Shown here piece after piece: positions 30,727 to 39,627 of a DNA stretch of 64,000 bases. The position numbers and the translations under genes were made by a program. Within the stretch, counting starts at the first letter, position 1; each line of letters begins with the position of its first letter. The DNA lies in assembly GCA_023420415.1 (NCBI GenBank), contig JAEZWF010000056.1, positions 1 through 64,000 of the forward strand, written 5' to 3'. The DNA comes from Actinomycetes bacterium. GTDB taxonomy: Bacteria; Actinomycetota; Actinomycetes; Actinomycetales; Dermatophilaceae. The notes beneath the pieces were generated by a model. The model did not search any database. It saw only the letters and a program-made list of their open reading frames with translations, and had not been told where the DNA came from.

Positions 30727-33543
30727 TCAGTCGAGACGGTCGGCGGCGACCACGCCTCGCATCACGGCGTCGACCGCCTTGCGTGCCGTCGCGCGGAGCT
30801 CGGGGGTCGGTGCCGCGTCGCCGATCTGGCCGAGCAGGTCGACCACCTGCTTGCACCGGCGCACGAAGTCACCGGCCGCCATGTCCGACCCGCGCAGCAC
30901 CTCCTCGAGCCGACGCCCGCTGGCCCAACGATGCATCATCCACGCCATGCCGCCGTCGGGGTCACCGGTGAGCGGCAGACCGAGGTCGGCCTCGCGGTCC
31001 TCGATGCCCGACCAGATCTCGGTCATGGCGCGCACGGCGTCGGCGACCTCGTCGTTCGGCATCCGCGGGTTGACCTCCGTCTCGTCGCGCCGTGGCTCGT
31101 GCACGAGCGTCGACACGACCGCAGCGAGCCCGGCGGGGTCGAGCCGCTTCCACACCCCGCGGCGCAGTGACTCGGCGGCGAGCAGGTCCTTCTCGGTGTA
31201 GAGCCGGCGCAGGTGCTCGCCCTGCTCGGTCACCTCGGTGCCGTCCTCGGACAGGTAGCCCAGCTCGGCCAGCAGCTGGCAGATCCGGTCGAACTGCTGC
31301 GCCACAGAGTTGGTGCGACCCTCGACTTTCCGTTGCAGCCCAACGGTTTCGCGCTTGAGCCTCCACCACCGCTCAGCCCAGCGTGCGTGGTCCTCCCGGT
31401 CCGGGCACTGGTGACAGGGGTGGGCCTTGAGGCGGCGTCGCAGGTCGGCGATCTTCTCGTCGTTGCCCGTCGTCGGGTATGCCGCGTGCTCGCCACCGCG
31501 TCCGGGCGGCGGGTCGTGCGGCACGGCGATGCGCAACGAGGTCGCGAGGTCGCGGCGGGCCTTGGGGCTCTTGGCGTTGAAGTGAGGTGGCACCTTGACC
31601 GTGGTGATGGGCGACACCGGTTCGGGCACGTCGGTGAGGGTGAGCTTCACCAGGTGCTTGTCCTCGGTGACGACCGACGGCGACGGCGTCTCTCCCCGGT
31701 AGGTCTTCGCAGGGGCGACGACGACGGCATACCCTGCCCGTCGGCCGGCGGGGATCTTGATGACGTCGCCGATCTTCAACGCCTCCAACGAGACTGCGGC
31801 TGCCGCCCGCCGGCTCGCGGATCGCGCCTTGGCGCCCTCCTTCTCGAGCCGAGCGATCTCGCGACGCATCGCGGCATACTCCGCGAAGTCGCCGCGGTCG
31901 CACGCCATCGCCTCGGCATAGCCCTCGAGCGCCTCCTCGTTGCGGCGCACGGCCCGCGCGATGCCGACGACCGACCGGTCCGCCTGGAACTGCGCGAACG
32001 ACGTCTCGAGGATCTCGCGCGCCGTCTCGCGGCCGACCTGGGCGACGAGGTTGACCGCCATGTTGTAGGTCGGGCGGAACGACGAGCGCAGCGGGTAGGT
32101 ACGGGTCGACGCGAGCCCGGCGACGGCGTGCGGGTCGAGGTTACGGTTCCACTGCACGAGCGCGTGGCCCTCCACGTCGATACCGCGGCGGCCGGCGCGA
32201 CCGGTGAGCTGGGTGTACTCGGCCGGCGTGATGTCGGCGTGCGTCTCCCCGTTGAACTTCACGAGCTTCTCGATGACGACGGTGCGCGCCGGCATGTTGA
32301 TGCCGAGGGCGAGGGTCTCCGTGGCGAACACCATCCGGATGCGCCCCGCGGTGAACAGCTCCTCGACGATCTCCCGGAAGGTCGGCAGCATGCCGGCGTG
32401 GTGCGCGGCGAAACCCCGCGTCAGCCCGTCGACGAAGTCCCAGTAGCCGAGCACCCCGAGGTCCTCGTCAGCCAACCCGGCGACCCGCTCCTCGACGTAG
32501 CGGCGGATGCGGTCGCCTTCCTTCTCGGGGATGAGGCGTATGCCGTCGCGCAACAGCTGCTGGACCGCCGCCTCGCAACCGACCCGGCTGAAGATGAAGG
32601 TGATGGCGGGCAGCAAGCCGTCGCGTTCGAGGCGGCGCACGACCTCGGCGCGGGTGGCACCGCCGCCGGGGAGGCCGCCAGTCGCCGGGCCACCACCCGA
32701 GGCCGCACCGCGAGCCATGCCGTGGCCGCCATGTCCCCCACCGGGTCCGCGTGGTGCCCGCCGCCCACCGCCGCGACCCTGTCGGTCGTCGCGGCCCCTG
32801 CGCCCGTGCCCGCCTCTCGGGCTGTCCCATCGGTTGCGCTGCTCGGTGGTCCGAATCGCCTGCAGCAGTTCGGGATTCACCCGGGTGGCCTCCTCGCCGG
32901 TCACCGGCGCGGCGAGCTCGTCGACGAACAGGTCATACATCCCCTGGCCGACCATGACGTGCTGCCACAGGGGCACCGGCCGGTGCTCGGACACGATGAC
33001 GTCGACGCCGCCGCGCACCTCCGACAGCCAGGCGCCGAACTCCTCGGCATTGCTCACCGTGGCCGACAGCGACACCACCTGCACGTCCTGCGGCAGGTGG
33101 ATGATGACCTCCTCCCACACCGCTCCGCGCATCCGGTCGGCGAGGTAGTGGACCTCGTCCATGACCACGAAGCCGAGCCCGTGCAGGGTGGAGGACCCGG
33201 CATACATCATGTTGCGCAGCACCTCCGTCGTCATGACGACGATCGGTGCCTCCCCGTTGATCGAGGAGTCGCCGGTGAGCAGGCCGACGTTGTCGGCGCC
33301 GTGGCGCTTGACGAGGTCGTTGTACTTCTGGTTCGACAGGGCCTTGATCGGCGTGGTGTAGAACGCCTTGCGCCCGGTCGCGAGGGCGAGGAACACCGCG
33401 AACTCCCCCACGATGGTCTTGCCCGCACCGGTGGGTGCGGCGACGAGCACCCCTCGGCCCGACTCGACCGCCTCGCAGGCCTCTCGCTGGAAGGGGTCGA
33501 GCGGGAAGTCGACCGTTGCCTCGAACTCGGCGAGCCTGCTCAC
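30727..33543 (-). CDS. helY: Ski2-like DEVH-box RNA helicase (HelY)
   Basis: This 938-residue superfamily-2 helicase has Walker A AAPTGAGKT near residue 40, the DEVH box in FVVMDEVHYLADRM, SATVSN (motif III) and TGRAGRRGID (motif VI). A Ski2/Mtr4-like C-terminal part follows. A Gly/Arg-rich segment of about 60 residues (near 240-300) sits between the RecA lobes and is likely disordered. It should remodel RNA or RNA-DNA structures. The stop of helY lies downstream of tatA-tatC-dagK on the same strand, and its start overlaps the lipid kinase stop by 4 nt. The gene order tatA-tatC-helY matches M. tuberculosis Rv2094c-Rv2092c. Confidence 0.93.
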   Translation of the reverse strand: MSRLAEFEATVDFPLDPFQREACEAVESGRGVLVAAPTGAGKTIVGEFAVFLALATGRKAFYTTPIKALSNQKYNDLVKRHGADNVGLLTGDSSINGEAPIVVMTTEVLRNMMYAGSSTLHGLGFVVMDEVHYLADRMRGAVWEEVIIHLPQDVQVVSLSATVSNAEEFGAWLSEVRGGVDVIVSEHRPVPLWQHVMVGQGMYDLFVDELAAPVTGEEATRVNPELLQAIRTTEQRNRWDSPRGGHGRRGRDDRQGRGGGRRAPRGPGGGHGGHGMARGAASGGGPATGGLPGGGATRAEVVRRLERDGLLPAITFIFSRVGCEAAVQQLLRDGIRLIPEKEGDRIRRYVEERVAGLADEDLGVLGYWDFVDGLTRGFAAHHAGMLPTFREIVEELFTAGRIRMVFATETLALGINMPARTVVIEKLVKFNGETHADITPAEYTQLTGRAGRRGIDVEGHALVQWNRNLDPHAVAGLASTRTYPLRSSFRPTYNMAVNLVAQVGRETAREILETSFAQFQADRSVVGIARAVRRNEEALEGYAEAMACDRGDFAEYAAMRREIARLEKEGAKARSASRRAAAAVSLEALKIGDVIKIPAGRRAGYAVVVAPAKTYRGETPSPSVVTEDKHLVKLTLTDVPEPVSPITTVKVPPHFNAKSPKARRDLATSLRIAVPHDPPPGRGGEHAAYPTTGNDEKIADLRRRLKAHPCHQCPDREDHARWAERWWRLKRETVGLQRKVEGRTNSVAQQFDRICQLLAELGYLSEDGTEVTEQGEHLRRLYTEKDLLAAESLRRGVWKRLDPAGLAAVVSTLVHEPRRDETEVNPRMPNDEVADAVRAMTEIWSGIEDREADLGLPLTGDPDGGMAWMMHRWASGRRLEEVLRGSDMAAGDFVRRCKQVVDLLGQIGDAAPTPELRATARKAVDAVMRGVVAADRLD

Positions 33544-34448
33544 TGCTCCACGCTAACAACCGGAGCCAGCACGGTGACGGCGCCCGGCACCACCTCGACG
33601 GTCAGCGGCAACGGCGCGAACCGCTCACCGTCGGCGTAGGCGACGATCCCCTGGGCCTCGAGCGTCACCTCGCGGCCACGAAGCACCTCGACGGCCGGGT
33701 GGCTCACGTGGGTGCCCTTGAAGACGCGGGGGAAGACCTTGAGAAACTCCGGGATGCTGATCTCGTTGACGACCACCACGTCCGCGAGTCCGTCGTCGAA
33801 CGACGCATCGGGCGCGATCCGCATGCCGCCTCCGTAGGACGGCCCGTTGGCCACGACGACGAGCATCGCGCGCGTCTCGTGGCGCACCCCGTCGACCGTC
33901 ACGGCATACGGAATCGGCTTGAACAAAGGGAGCTCGCGCAGGATCGCGAGGTTGTAGCGCGACTGGCCCTTGGGCCACGGCCAGGTGTTGGCGCGCTCGT
34001 TGACGAGTGAGTCGAAGCCGGCGCCGAGGACACCGGCATACCAGTGGGTGTCCCCATGGGCGTCGGTATGCCGTACGGCGTCGATCGTGCGCGGCGCACC
34101 GGTGGTGACCAGGTCGGTGGCGCGGATGGGGTCGTGGACCGGGAGGCCCAGACCGCGCGCGACGTCGTTGCCGGTGCCAGCGCCGATGATCGCGAGCGGG
34201 ACCTCGGTGCCGGCGACGAGGTTGACGCCCAGGTGCACCATGCCGTCCCCGCCGACCACGGCCAGGACGTCCACACCCTGGGCGATGGCGCCGAGCGCAC
34301 GGTCGCGCGCCGCGGCATACGACTCCTCGCTGAGGTCGAGCACCTCGTGACCGGCGGCGCGCAGCCGGTGCATCACCTCGAGACCGAGGGACATGCCCCG
34401 GTTCTTGCCCGACGTCGGGTTGACGACGACACCGACACGTTTGGCCAC
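33540..34448 (-). CDS. Diacylglycerol kinase-family lipid kinase
   Basis: This 302-residue protein has the DAGK catalytic loop AVVGGDGMVHLGVN, GAGTGNDVARGLGLP and the C-terminal lobe SLVNERANTWPWPKG with DASFDDGLADVVVV. It phosphorylates diacylglycerol, sphingoid bases or a related lipid at the membrane. Its stop overlaps the helY start and it lies 26 nt downstream of tatC, so it is probably co-transcribed with tatA-tatC. Confidence 0.92.
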   Translation of the reverse strand: MAKRVGVVVNPTSGKNRGMSLGLEVMHRLRAAGHEVLDLSEESYAAARDRALGAIAQGVDVLAVVGGDGMVHLGVNLVAGTEVPLAIIGAGTGNDVARGLGLPVHDPIRATDLVTTGAPRTIDAVRHTDAHGDTHWYAGVLGAGFDSLVNERANTWPWPKGQSRYNLAILRELPLFKPIPYAVTVDGVRHETRAMLVVVANGPSYGGGMRIAPDASFDDGLADVVVVNEISIPEFLKVFPRVFKGTHVSHPAVEVLRGREVTLEAQGIVAYADGERFAPLPLTVEVVPGAVTVLAPVVSVEQ

Positions 34449-34474
34449 GCGCGGAGGCTATCGGCTGCGACCGC

Positions 34475-35290
34475 TCAGAGCGTGGAGGCCTCGTCGTCAG
34501 AGAGCTCCTGCTCGGCCCACTCCGGCCGGTCCTTCGCGCGGCGCCGGTCGAGCAGCGTCGCGACGACCAGCGCGGCCGCATAGAGCAGGCACAGCGGGAT
34601 CGCCAGCAGGAACATCGTGAACGGGTCCGGCGTCGGAGTGGCGACGGCCGCGAAGATGAAGATGATGAGGACCGCCGGACGCCACGTGCGGCGCATCACC
34701 GCGGCCGGAAGCACGTGGATGACGTTGAGCGCCACCAGGAAGACGGGGATGACGAACGACAGGCCGAACACCACGATGAACCGGGTGACAAAGCTGAAGT
34801 ACATCGCCGCTTCGGGATAGTTGACCGCGCCCTGCGGGGTGAAGCTGATCAGGATGCCGACGGTCTTGGGCAGCGTCAGGTAGGCGAAGTAGCAGCCGGC
34901 GAGGAACAGCGGGACCGTGGCGGCGATGAAGGCCAGCGAGAGCCGCTTCTCCTTCTTCTTCAGGCCCGGGACGATGAACGCCCAGATCTGGTACAGCCAC
35001 ACCGGGCTGGAGACGATGCAGCCCACGAAGATCGCGAGGCTCAGGTGCTGGGAGAAGGCAGCGGTCAGCCCGGCGTAGTTGAGCGCGATCGACTTCTCGT
35101 CGCCACGCTCACGCGCGATCGACAGAAGCGGTTCGGTCAGGTGGTCGTAGACCGGTTGGAAGAGGTACCACCCCAGGATCGACCCGAGGACGAGCGCGAC
35201 CGCAGCAATGAGCACCCGGCGGCGCAGCTCGCGCAGGTGGTCGCCGAGCGACATGCGCCCCTCGGGGTTACGGGCACGCCGGAACGCCAT
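34475..35290 (-). CDS. tatC: Sec-independent translocase subunit TatC
   Basis: This 271-residue protein has six membrane helices. The N-terminal signal-recognition segment MSLGDHLRELRRRVLIAAVA and the loop FVTRFIVVFGLSFVIPVFLV identify TatC, which receives twin-arginine precursors and recruits TatA. It lies 33 nt downstream of tatA and is followed by the lipid kinase gene. TatB is absent here, as is common when TatA serves both roles. Confidence 0.97.
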   Translation of the reverse strand: MAFRRARNPEGRMSLGDHLRELRRRVLIAAVALVLGSILGWYLFQPVYDHLTEPLLSIARERGDEKSIALNYAGLTAAFSQHLSLAIFVGCIVSSPVWLYQIWAFIVPGLKKKEKRLSLAFIAATVPLFLAGCYFAYLTLPKTVGILISFTPQGAVNYPEAAMYFSFVTRFIVVFGLSFVIPVFLVALNVIHVLPAAVMRRTWRPAVLIIFIFAAVATPTPDPFTMFLLAIPLCLLYAAALVVATLLDRRRAKDRPEWAEQELSDDEASTL

Positions 35291-35323
35291 CGTCGTGGAG
35301 TGTTCTGCTGGGTCTGCTCGGGA

Positions 35324-35653
35324 TCAGGCTGCGCCGGAGCTGTTGTCCGTGCGCGGGCTGTTGTCCTCCCGGACGGCCGACGTGCCCTGGGCGCCTGAGC
35401 CCGCGGACCCGGTCGTACCCGCGGACCCGGTCGTGCCCGTGGCGGGCGGGGTGTCCCGGACGGTCTCGCCCCGAACGGTCGAGCCGCCGGGGGCATCCTT
35501 GCCGTCGTTCTTCATCTCCGAGACCTCGGACTTGAAGACGCGCATGGAGCGGCCGAGGCTGCGGGCCGCGTCGGGCAGGCGCTTCCAGCCGAGGATCAGG
35601 ATGAGGAGCACCGCGATGATGATGATCTCGGGCGCACCGATGTTGCGAAGCAT
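35324..35653 (-). CDS. tatA: Sec-independent translocase subunit TatA
   Basis: This 109-residue protein has one N-terminal helix (APEIIIIAVLLILILGWKRL), the amphipathic helix LPDAARSLGRSMRVFKSEV and a long Gly/Thr/Ser-rich tail with GTTGSAGTTGSAGSG repeats. TatA oligomers form the translocation site. It is the first gene of tatA-tatC and lies downstream of the pafB-pafC unit, as in M. tuberculosis. Confidence 0.96.
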   Translation of the reverse strand: MLRNIGAPEIIIIAVLLILILGWKRLPDAARSLGRSMRVFKSEVSEMKNDGKDAPGGSTVRGETVRDTPPATGTTGSAGTTGSAGSGAQGTSAVREDNSPRTDNSSGAA

Positions 35654-35684
35654 GGCAATGCCTTTCCGACTGGTGTGGTGTCTG

Positions 35685-35990
35685 TCAGTCTAGGTGCCGA
35701 GCCCACGCAGGGCGACGTCCGGCTTGTCGCGCGCGCCGTTGTTGCCGCAGCGCGGTGCGGGTGAGGTCGCGTTCCCGGCGCAGCTGACGGGGGTCGCCGA
35801 GCAGGTCGGGGACGGGTGCGGGCTGCTGGAGCCGCTCGACCTGGGTCTCGAGCGCGGCCACGGTGGCCGAGGCACGCCGCACCTCCGCCTTCAGCTCCTT
35901 GAACTGGCCCCAGACGGCCCACGCGCGGCTGGCCAGGTAGGCCAACGCGAGCAGCACGAGCAGCGCCCAGATCAGCACCCACCACCACAT
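35685..35990 (-). CDS. Small membrane-anchored coiled-coil protein
   Basis: This 101-residue protein has one N-terminal membrane helix (WVLIWALLVLLALAYLA), then a coiled coil (ELKAEVRRASATVAALETQV) and a basic Arg-rich C-terminus. The likely start is the ATG at 35988-35990 (MWWW). It lies between pafC and tatA on the same strand, suggesting one transcript. Function unknown; the layout resembles small envelope or division-associated proteins but no family was recognised. Confidence 0.65.
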   Translation of the reverse strand: MWWWVLIWALLVLLALAYLASRAWAVWGQFKELKAEVRRASATVAALETQVERLQQPAPVPDLLGDPRQLRRERDLTRTALRQQRRARQAGRRPAWARHLD

Positions 35991-36025
35991 GGCGCCGACC
36001 CTACCCGGCCGTGGGTGCGCCGGGA

Positions 36026-37012
36026 TCAACCCCCGTATGCCGCGAGGGCGGCCCGGGCGCCATCCGCCACCTCCGTGGCGACCTCCGTCGGCGAGACGAC
36101 ATAGCCACCGCCTCCGAGCCGCCACAGCAGGCGCCGCAGCCACTGGGTGTCGGGCGTGCGTAGCGTGACGGTCTGGGAGCCGTCGTCCGCCGTCTCGACC
36201 GACTCCACGGGGTAGTAGTCGCTCACCCACGCCGCCCACGGCTCCAGGTGCAAGGTGACCAGCGGGTCGTCGGCGCGGGGTGTGAAGGCACCGGCATCGA
36301 GGTCGCGCAGCTGCGCGTCCGGCGGCGGGGTGCCGTCGACGTCGAGGACCTCCAGGGCGGTGATCCGGTCCATCCTGAAGGTCCGGGTGTCCTGGGCGAG
36401 GTGGCACCAGCCCTCGAGGTACCAGCGTGAGTCGAGGTTGACCACGCGCATCGGGTCGACGTCGCGTTCGGTGGACTCGTCACGGCTCGGCACGAGGTAG
36501 GTCAGGTGGACGCGGCGGTGCTGCTCGACGGCACGTCGGGCGTCGGCGAGCATGCCTGCCTCCACGCCCTCGTCGATGGCGACCTCGACCCGCGACGCCG
36601 CCTCGGCGGAAGCTCCGGTGGCCTCCTCGAGCTTGGCCATGGCGCGCTCGATCGCGTCCCGCTCCCCCAGGCCCGGCACGGCCGCCAGGGCACGCAGCCC
36701 GACCATCAGGGTCAGCGCCTCGTCACGACCCAGCCGCAGCGGCCGGGCGATCGTCTCGGCGTTGGTGACGAACACGCGTCCGCCCTCCCACTGGGCGTCG
36801 ATGAGCTCGTCCGGCATCTGGCCGTAGCCGCACAGGTAGAGCAACCGCAGGTCGGCCTCGAGCTGCGCGGTGCTGATGCCGAGCTCGGCCGCGGCCCGCT
36901 CGAGGTCGATGCCCTGTCGAGCCACGAGCCACGGCACCATCGTCAGCAGCCGGGCGAGCCGGTCGGTGGCGGTCTCGTGGGCGCCCCTGGCGCGCTGCTT
37001 TGCCGGGCTCAT
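36026..37012 (-). CDS. pafC: WYL-domain regulator PafC
   Basis: This 328-residue protein has an N-terminal winged-helix region (TDRLARLLTMVPWLVARQGI, then DLERAAAELGISTAQLEADL) and a WYL domain with SRWYLEGWCHLAQDTRTFRM, then a WCX extension. PafB-PafC heterodimers activate SOS-independent DNA-damage genes in mycobacteria. The start overlaps the pafB stop (ATGA), showing coupling. In the helical part the initial recognition helix is less typical than in PafB, as usual for PafC. Confidence 0.93.
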   Translation of the reverse strand: MSPAKQRARGAHETATDRLARLLTMVPWLVARQGIDLERAAAELGISTAQLEADLRLLYLCGYGQMPDELIDAQWEGGRVFVTNAETIARPLRLGRDEALTLMVGLRALAAVPGLGERDAIERAMAKLEEATGASAEAASRVEVAIDEGVEAGMLADARRAVEQHRRVHLTYLVPSRDESTERDVDPMRVVNLDSRWYLEGWCHLAQDTRTFRMDRITALEVLDVDGTPPPDAQLRDLDAGAFTPRADDPLVTLHLEPWAAWVSDYYPVESVETADDGSQTVTLRTPDTQWLRRLLWRLGGGGYVVSPTEVATEVADGARAALAAYGG

Positions 37013-38013
37013 GCCGCACCGCCGTGCGCCTTGACGGCGCCCTGGAGCCTGCGGATGACGAGGTCGCGCACCTCGGCCGGGCTCTCGACGACGACATCCG
37101 CGCCAAACCCGCTCACCTCGTCCGCGAGGGCGTCGTCATCGGCATACGGCACCTCGAGCACGCTCCACTCCCCCTGTGTCCCATCGCTTGCCGAGCCCTC
37201 GACCGACGTGGCCCGTCGTCGCAGCGAGTTCCCACGGCCTTCGCGCACCCGCACCGTCGCCGACCGCGGCTTCTCCTCACCGACCTGGGTGCGGATCATC
37301 TCGCGCGCGCGGTGGTCGGCCGGCACGGCATACTCCTGCGCCCCCTTGACCTCGGCGACCGGCCCCACGATCCGCGACAGCCGGAACACGCGCGGGGCGT
37401 CACGGTCGAGGTCGAACCCGGTGAGGTACCACCGGCCGTGCCACGACGCGAGGCCCCACGGCTGCACGCGTCGCGTCGCGACCTGGTCGGCGCCGCTGCG
37501 GCGGTAGTCGAAGGTGATGGTGCGCTGGCCGACGACGGCGTTCTTGGCGGCCTCGAAGGCCGGCTCGCTCGTGCCGAGGCGCGGCTCGATGCCGACGAGG
37601 GAGTCGCCGTCGCGCTCGATGCCGCTCGCCTTGAGCTTGCGCAGCGCCTCGGCGGCCGGACCAGCAAGCGACGCGTGCGCCCAGGTGCGGCTCGCCAGAC
37701 CCAGCACGGCCAGCTCGTCGGGCTCGAACTCGATGTCCGGCAGGGCGTACTCCCGCTGGTCGATGCGGTAGCCGATCTCGTCGTCCCAGACGCCGCCGAT
37801 GTCGGCGGTGACGAGCGGGATGCCGAGCTCGCGCAGCTCGTCCTTGTCGCGCTCGAACATCCGGTCGAACGCCTCGTCGCTCGCGGCGTCACCGTACTGC
37901 GGCACGATGTCGCGGATCTTCGACTTCGGCAGCGGCCGGCGGGTGTAGAGCAGCGCCAGGACGAGGTTGAGCAGGCGCTCGGTCTTGGCGGCCGGTCCGG
38001 TGGGTGAGCTCAC
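37009..38013 (-). CDS. pafB: WYL-domain transcriptional activator PafB
   Basis: This 334-residue protein has an N-terminal winged helix-turn-helix (ERLLNLVLALLYTRRPLPKS) and a WYL domain with GRWYLTGFDLDRDAPRVFRL followed by the WCX region. With PafC it forms the activator of the DNA-damage response genes linked to the Pup-proteasome locus. The GTG at 38011-38013 has TAGCGT exactly 7 nt upstream and no Shine-Dalgarno sequence. It is divergent from the DUF3866 gene. Confidence 0.94.
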   Translation of the reverse strand: MSSPTGPAAKTERLLNLVLALLYTRRPLPKSKIRDIVPQYGDAASDEAFDRMFERDKDELRELGIPLVTADIGGVWDDEIGYRIDQREYALPDIEFEPDELAVLGLASRTWAHASLAGPAAEALRKLKASGIERDGDSLVGIEPRLGTSEPAFEAAKNAVVGQRTITFDYRRSGADQVATRRVQPWGLASWHGRWYLTGFDLDRDAPRVFRLSRIVGPVAEVKGAQEYAVPADHRAREMIRTQVGEEKPRSATVRVREGRGNSLRRRATSVEGSASDGTQGEWSVLEVPYADDDALADEVSGFGADVVVESPAEVRDLVIRRLQGAVKAHGGAA

Positions 38014-38077
38014 GGCCCCGACGCTACCCGAACAGGTGTGCGGCGCGTGCCCCGGAGCGGTGGCTACCCTGCGTGTC
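38014..38077. promoter_or_regulatory. Divergent leaderless-type promoters (pafB / DUF3866)
   Basis: TAGCGT (minus strand, 38021-38026) is 7 nt before the pafB GTG, and TACCCT (plus strand, 38065-38070) is 7 nt before a GTG at 38078. Neither start has a Shine-Dalgarno sequence. Confidence 0.5.
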
Positions 38078-39184
38078 GTGATGCAGTGGCGCGAGGGCGT
38101 GGTCGAGGACGTGCGTGGCCGGTGGCCGGGGGCGGTGGAGTATGCCGTCCGGCTGGCTGGCGAGGACGACGCCAGCGTGCGGGCCCTCGCCTACACGGCG
38201 CTGGTGGGTGAGCCCCGGGTCGGCGACCGGGTGCTGCTCAACGCCTCTGCGCTGCTGCGCGGTCTCGGGACCGGCGGGCTGGCGTTCGTCGTTGCCGCGC
38301 CGGACCGCCTGCCGTCCGACCCGCCCGCCAGTGAGGGCCACATCGTCAAGGCGAGGTACACCCCGCAGCAGCAGATGTTCATGGCCGTCGACGAGCAGGA
38401 CAGCCCGCACCACGGCGTGATGACGGGCGAGCCGGCGACGCAGGGCGACCTCGGCGGTATGCCGGTTGTCGTCGCCGACCTGCACTCGGCGCTGCCCGCG
38501 GTGCTGGCGGGCATCCGCGCCGAGCGACCGGACGCCAAGGTCGTGTACCTCATGACCGATGGCGGCGCGCTGCCGATCGCGTTCTCCCGCAACGTCGCTG
38601 CGCTCAAAGAGGCCGGGTGGGTGGCCGGCACCGTCACCGTCGGGCAGGCCTACGGCGGCGACCACGAGGCGGTGACGCTGCACAGCGGTCTGCTGGCTGC
38701 GCGGCACGTGCTCGACGCCGACATCGCGGTGGTCATCCAGGGGCCGGGCAACGTCGGCACCGGCACCCGCTGGGGCTACACCGGCGTGGCGGCGGGTGAG
38801 GCGCTCAACGCCGCCCACACACTCCACGGCCGCGGCGTCGCTGCGCTGCGCGTCTCCGACGCCGACCCCCGCGCAAGGCACCGCGGCATCTCACACCACA
38901 GCACCACGGCATACGGGCGCATCGCCCTGGTGCCCGCGGACCTGCCGGTCGCGGTCACCGGAGACGAGTTCGGCGCGCTCGTGCTGGAGCAGGCGCGCGA
39001 CCTGGCCGCGTCGGCCGCCGGCGACGTGACCGTGCACGAGGTGGCGGCCGACGGCCTCGACGAGGCGCTGCGCGACACCCCGGTCCGGCTGTCCACGATG
39101 GGCCGCGGCCTCGACGAGGACCACGCGGCGTTCCTGCACAGCGCAGCAGCCGGGCGGTGGGCCGCCCGGCTGCTGTCGGAGTAG
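38078..39184 (+). CDS. DUF3866-family protein
   Basis: This protein of about 368 residues has no known activity. Conserved pieces include GHIVKARYTPQQQMFMAVDE, MPVVVADLHSALPAVLAGIR, VVYLMTDGGALPIAFSRN and VVIQGPGNVGTGTRWGYTG, arranged as an alpha/beta fold with a Gly-rich nucleotide-like loop. It is found near Pup-proteasome genes in other actinobacteria, but its role is unknown. The start is taken as the GTG at 38078, 7 nt after TACCCT; an ATG directly follows at 38081. Confidence 0.82.
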   Translation: MMQWREGVVEDVRGRWPGAVEYAVRLAGEDDASVRALAYTALVGEPRVGDRVLLNASALLRGLGTGGLAFVVAAPDRLPSDPPASEGHIVKARYTPQQQMFMAVDEQDSPHHGVMTGEPATQGDLGGMPVVVADLHSALPAVLAGIRAERPDAKVVYLMTDGGALPIAFSRNVAALKEAGWVAGTVTVGQAYGGDHEAVTLHSGLLAARHVLDADIAVVIQGPGNVGTGTRWGYTGVAAGEALNAAHTLHGRGVAALRVSDADPRARHRGISHHSTTAYGRIALVPADLPVAVTGDEFGALVLEQARDLAASAAGDVTVHEVAADGLDEALRDTPVRLSTMGRGLDEDHAAFLHSAAAGRWAARLLSE

Positions 39185-39197
39185 GTGTGCGCGCTCG

Positions 39198-39584
39198 TCA
39201 GCGCACGTCGACGAGGTCGACCACGAAGATCAGCGTCTCGCCCGGCTTGATCGCAGCGCCAGCGCCGCGGTCGCCGTAGCCGAGCTGCGGCGGGATGACG
39301 AGCTTGCGGCGGCCGCCGACCTTCATGCCGACGATGCCGTCGTCCCAGCCTTTGATGACCTGGCCGACACCGAGACGGAAGTCCAGCGGTGCGCCGCGGT
39401 TCCAGGAGGCGTCGAACTCCTCGCCGGTGGAGTGGGCCACCCCGACGTAGTGCGCCGAGATGGTGTCGCCGGCCTTGGCCTCCTGGCCGTCGCCCTCGGT
39501 GATGTCCTCGATGACGAGTTCGGTGGGAGCCTCGTCGCCGGGGAAGTCGACCTCGGGCTTGGTGGTGTCGGGATCGAACGGCAT
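39198..39584 (-). CDS. FKBP-type peptidyl-prolyl isomerase (cytoplasmic)
   Basis: This 128-residue single-domain FKBP has ISAHYVGVAHSTGEEFDASW, VIKGWDDGIVGMKVGGRR and PPQLGYGDRGAGAAIKPGET, the standard active-site segments. No signal peptide is present, so it acts in the cytoplasm. A larger lipoprotein FKBP gene lies immediately upstream on the same strand, so the two are probably co-transcribed. Confidence 0.95.
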   Translation of the reverse strand: MPFDPDTTKPEVDFPGDEAPTELVIEDITEGDGQEAKAGDTISAHYVGVAHSTGEEFDASWNRGAPLDFRLGVGQVIKGWDDGIVGMKVGGRRKLVIPPQLGYGDRGAGAAIKPGETLIFVVDLVDVR

Positions 39585-39627
39585 GGCGAAACCTCTTCTC
39601 TTCGTAGGTGGCTCGGTGGTCGAAGGC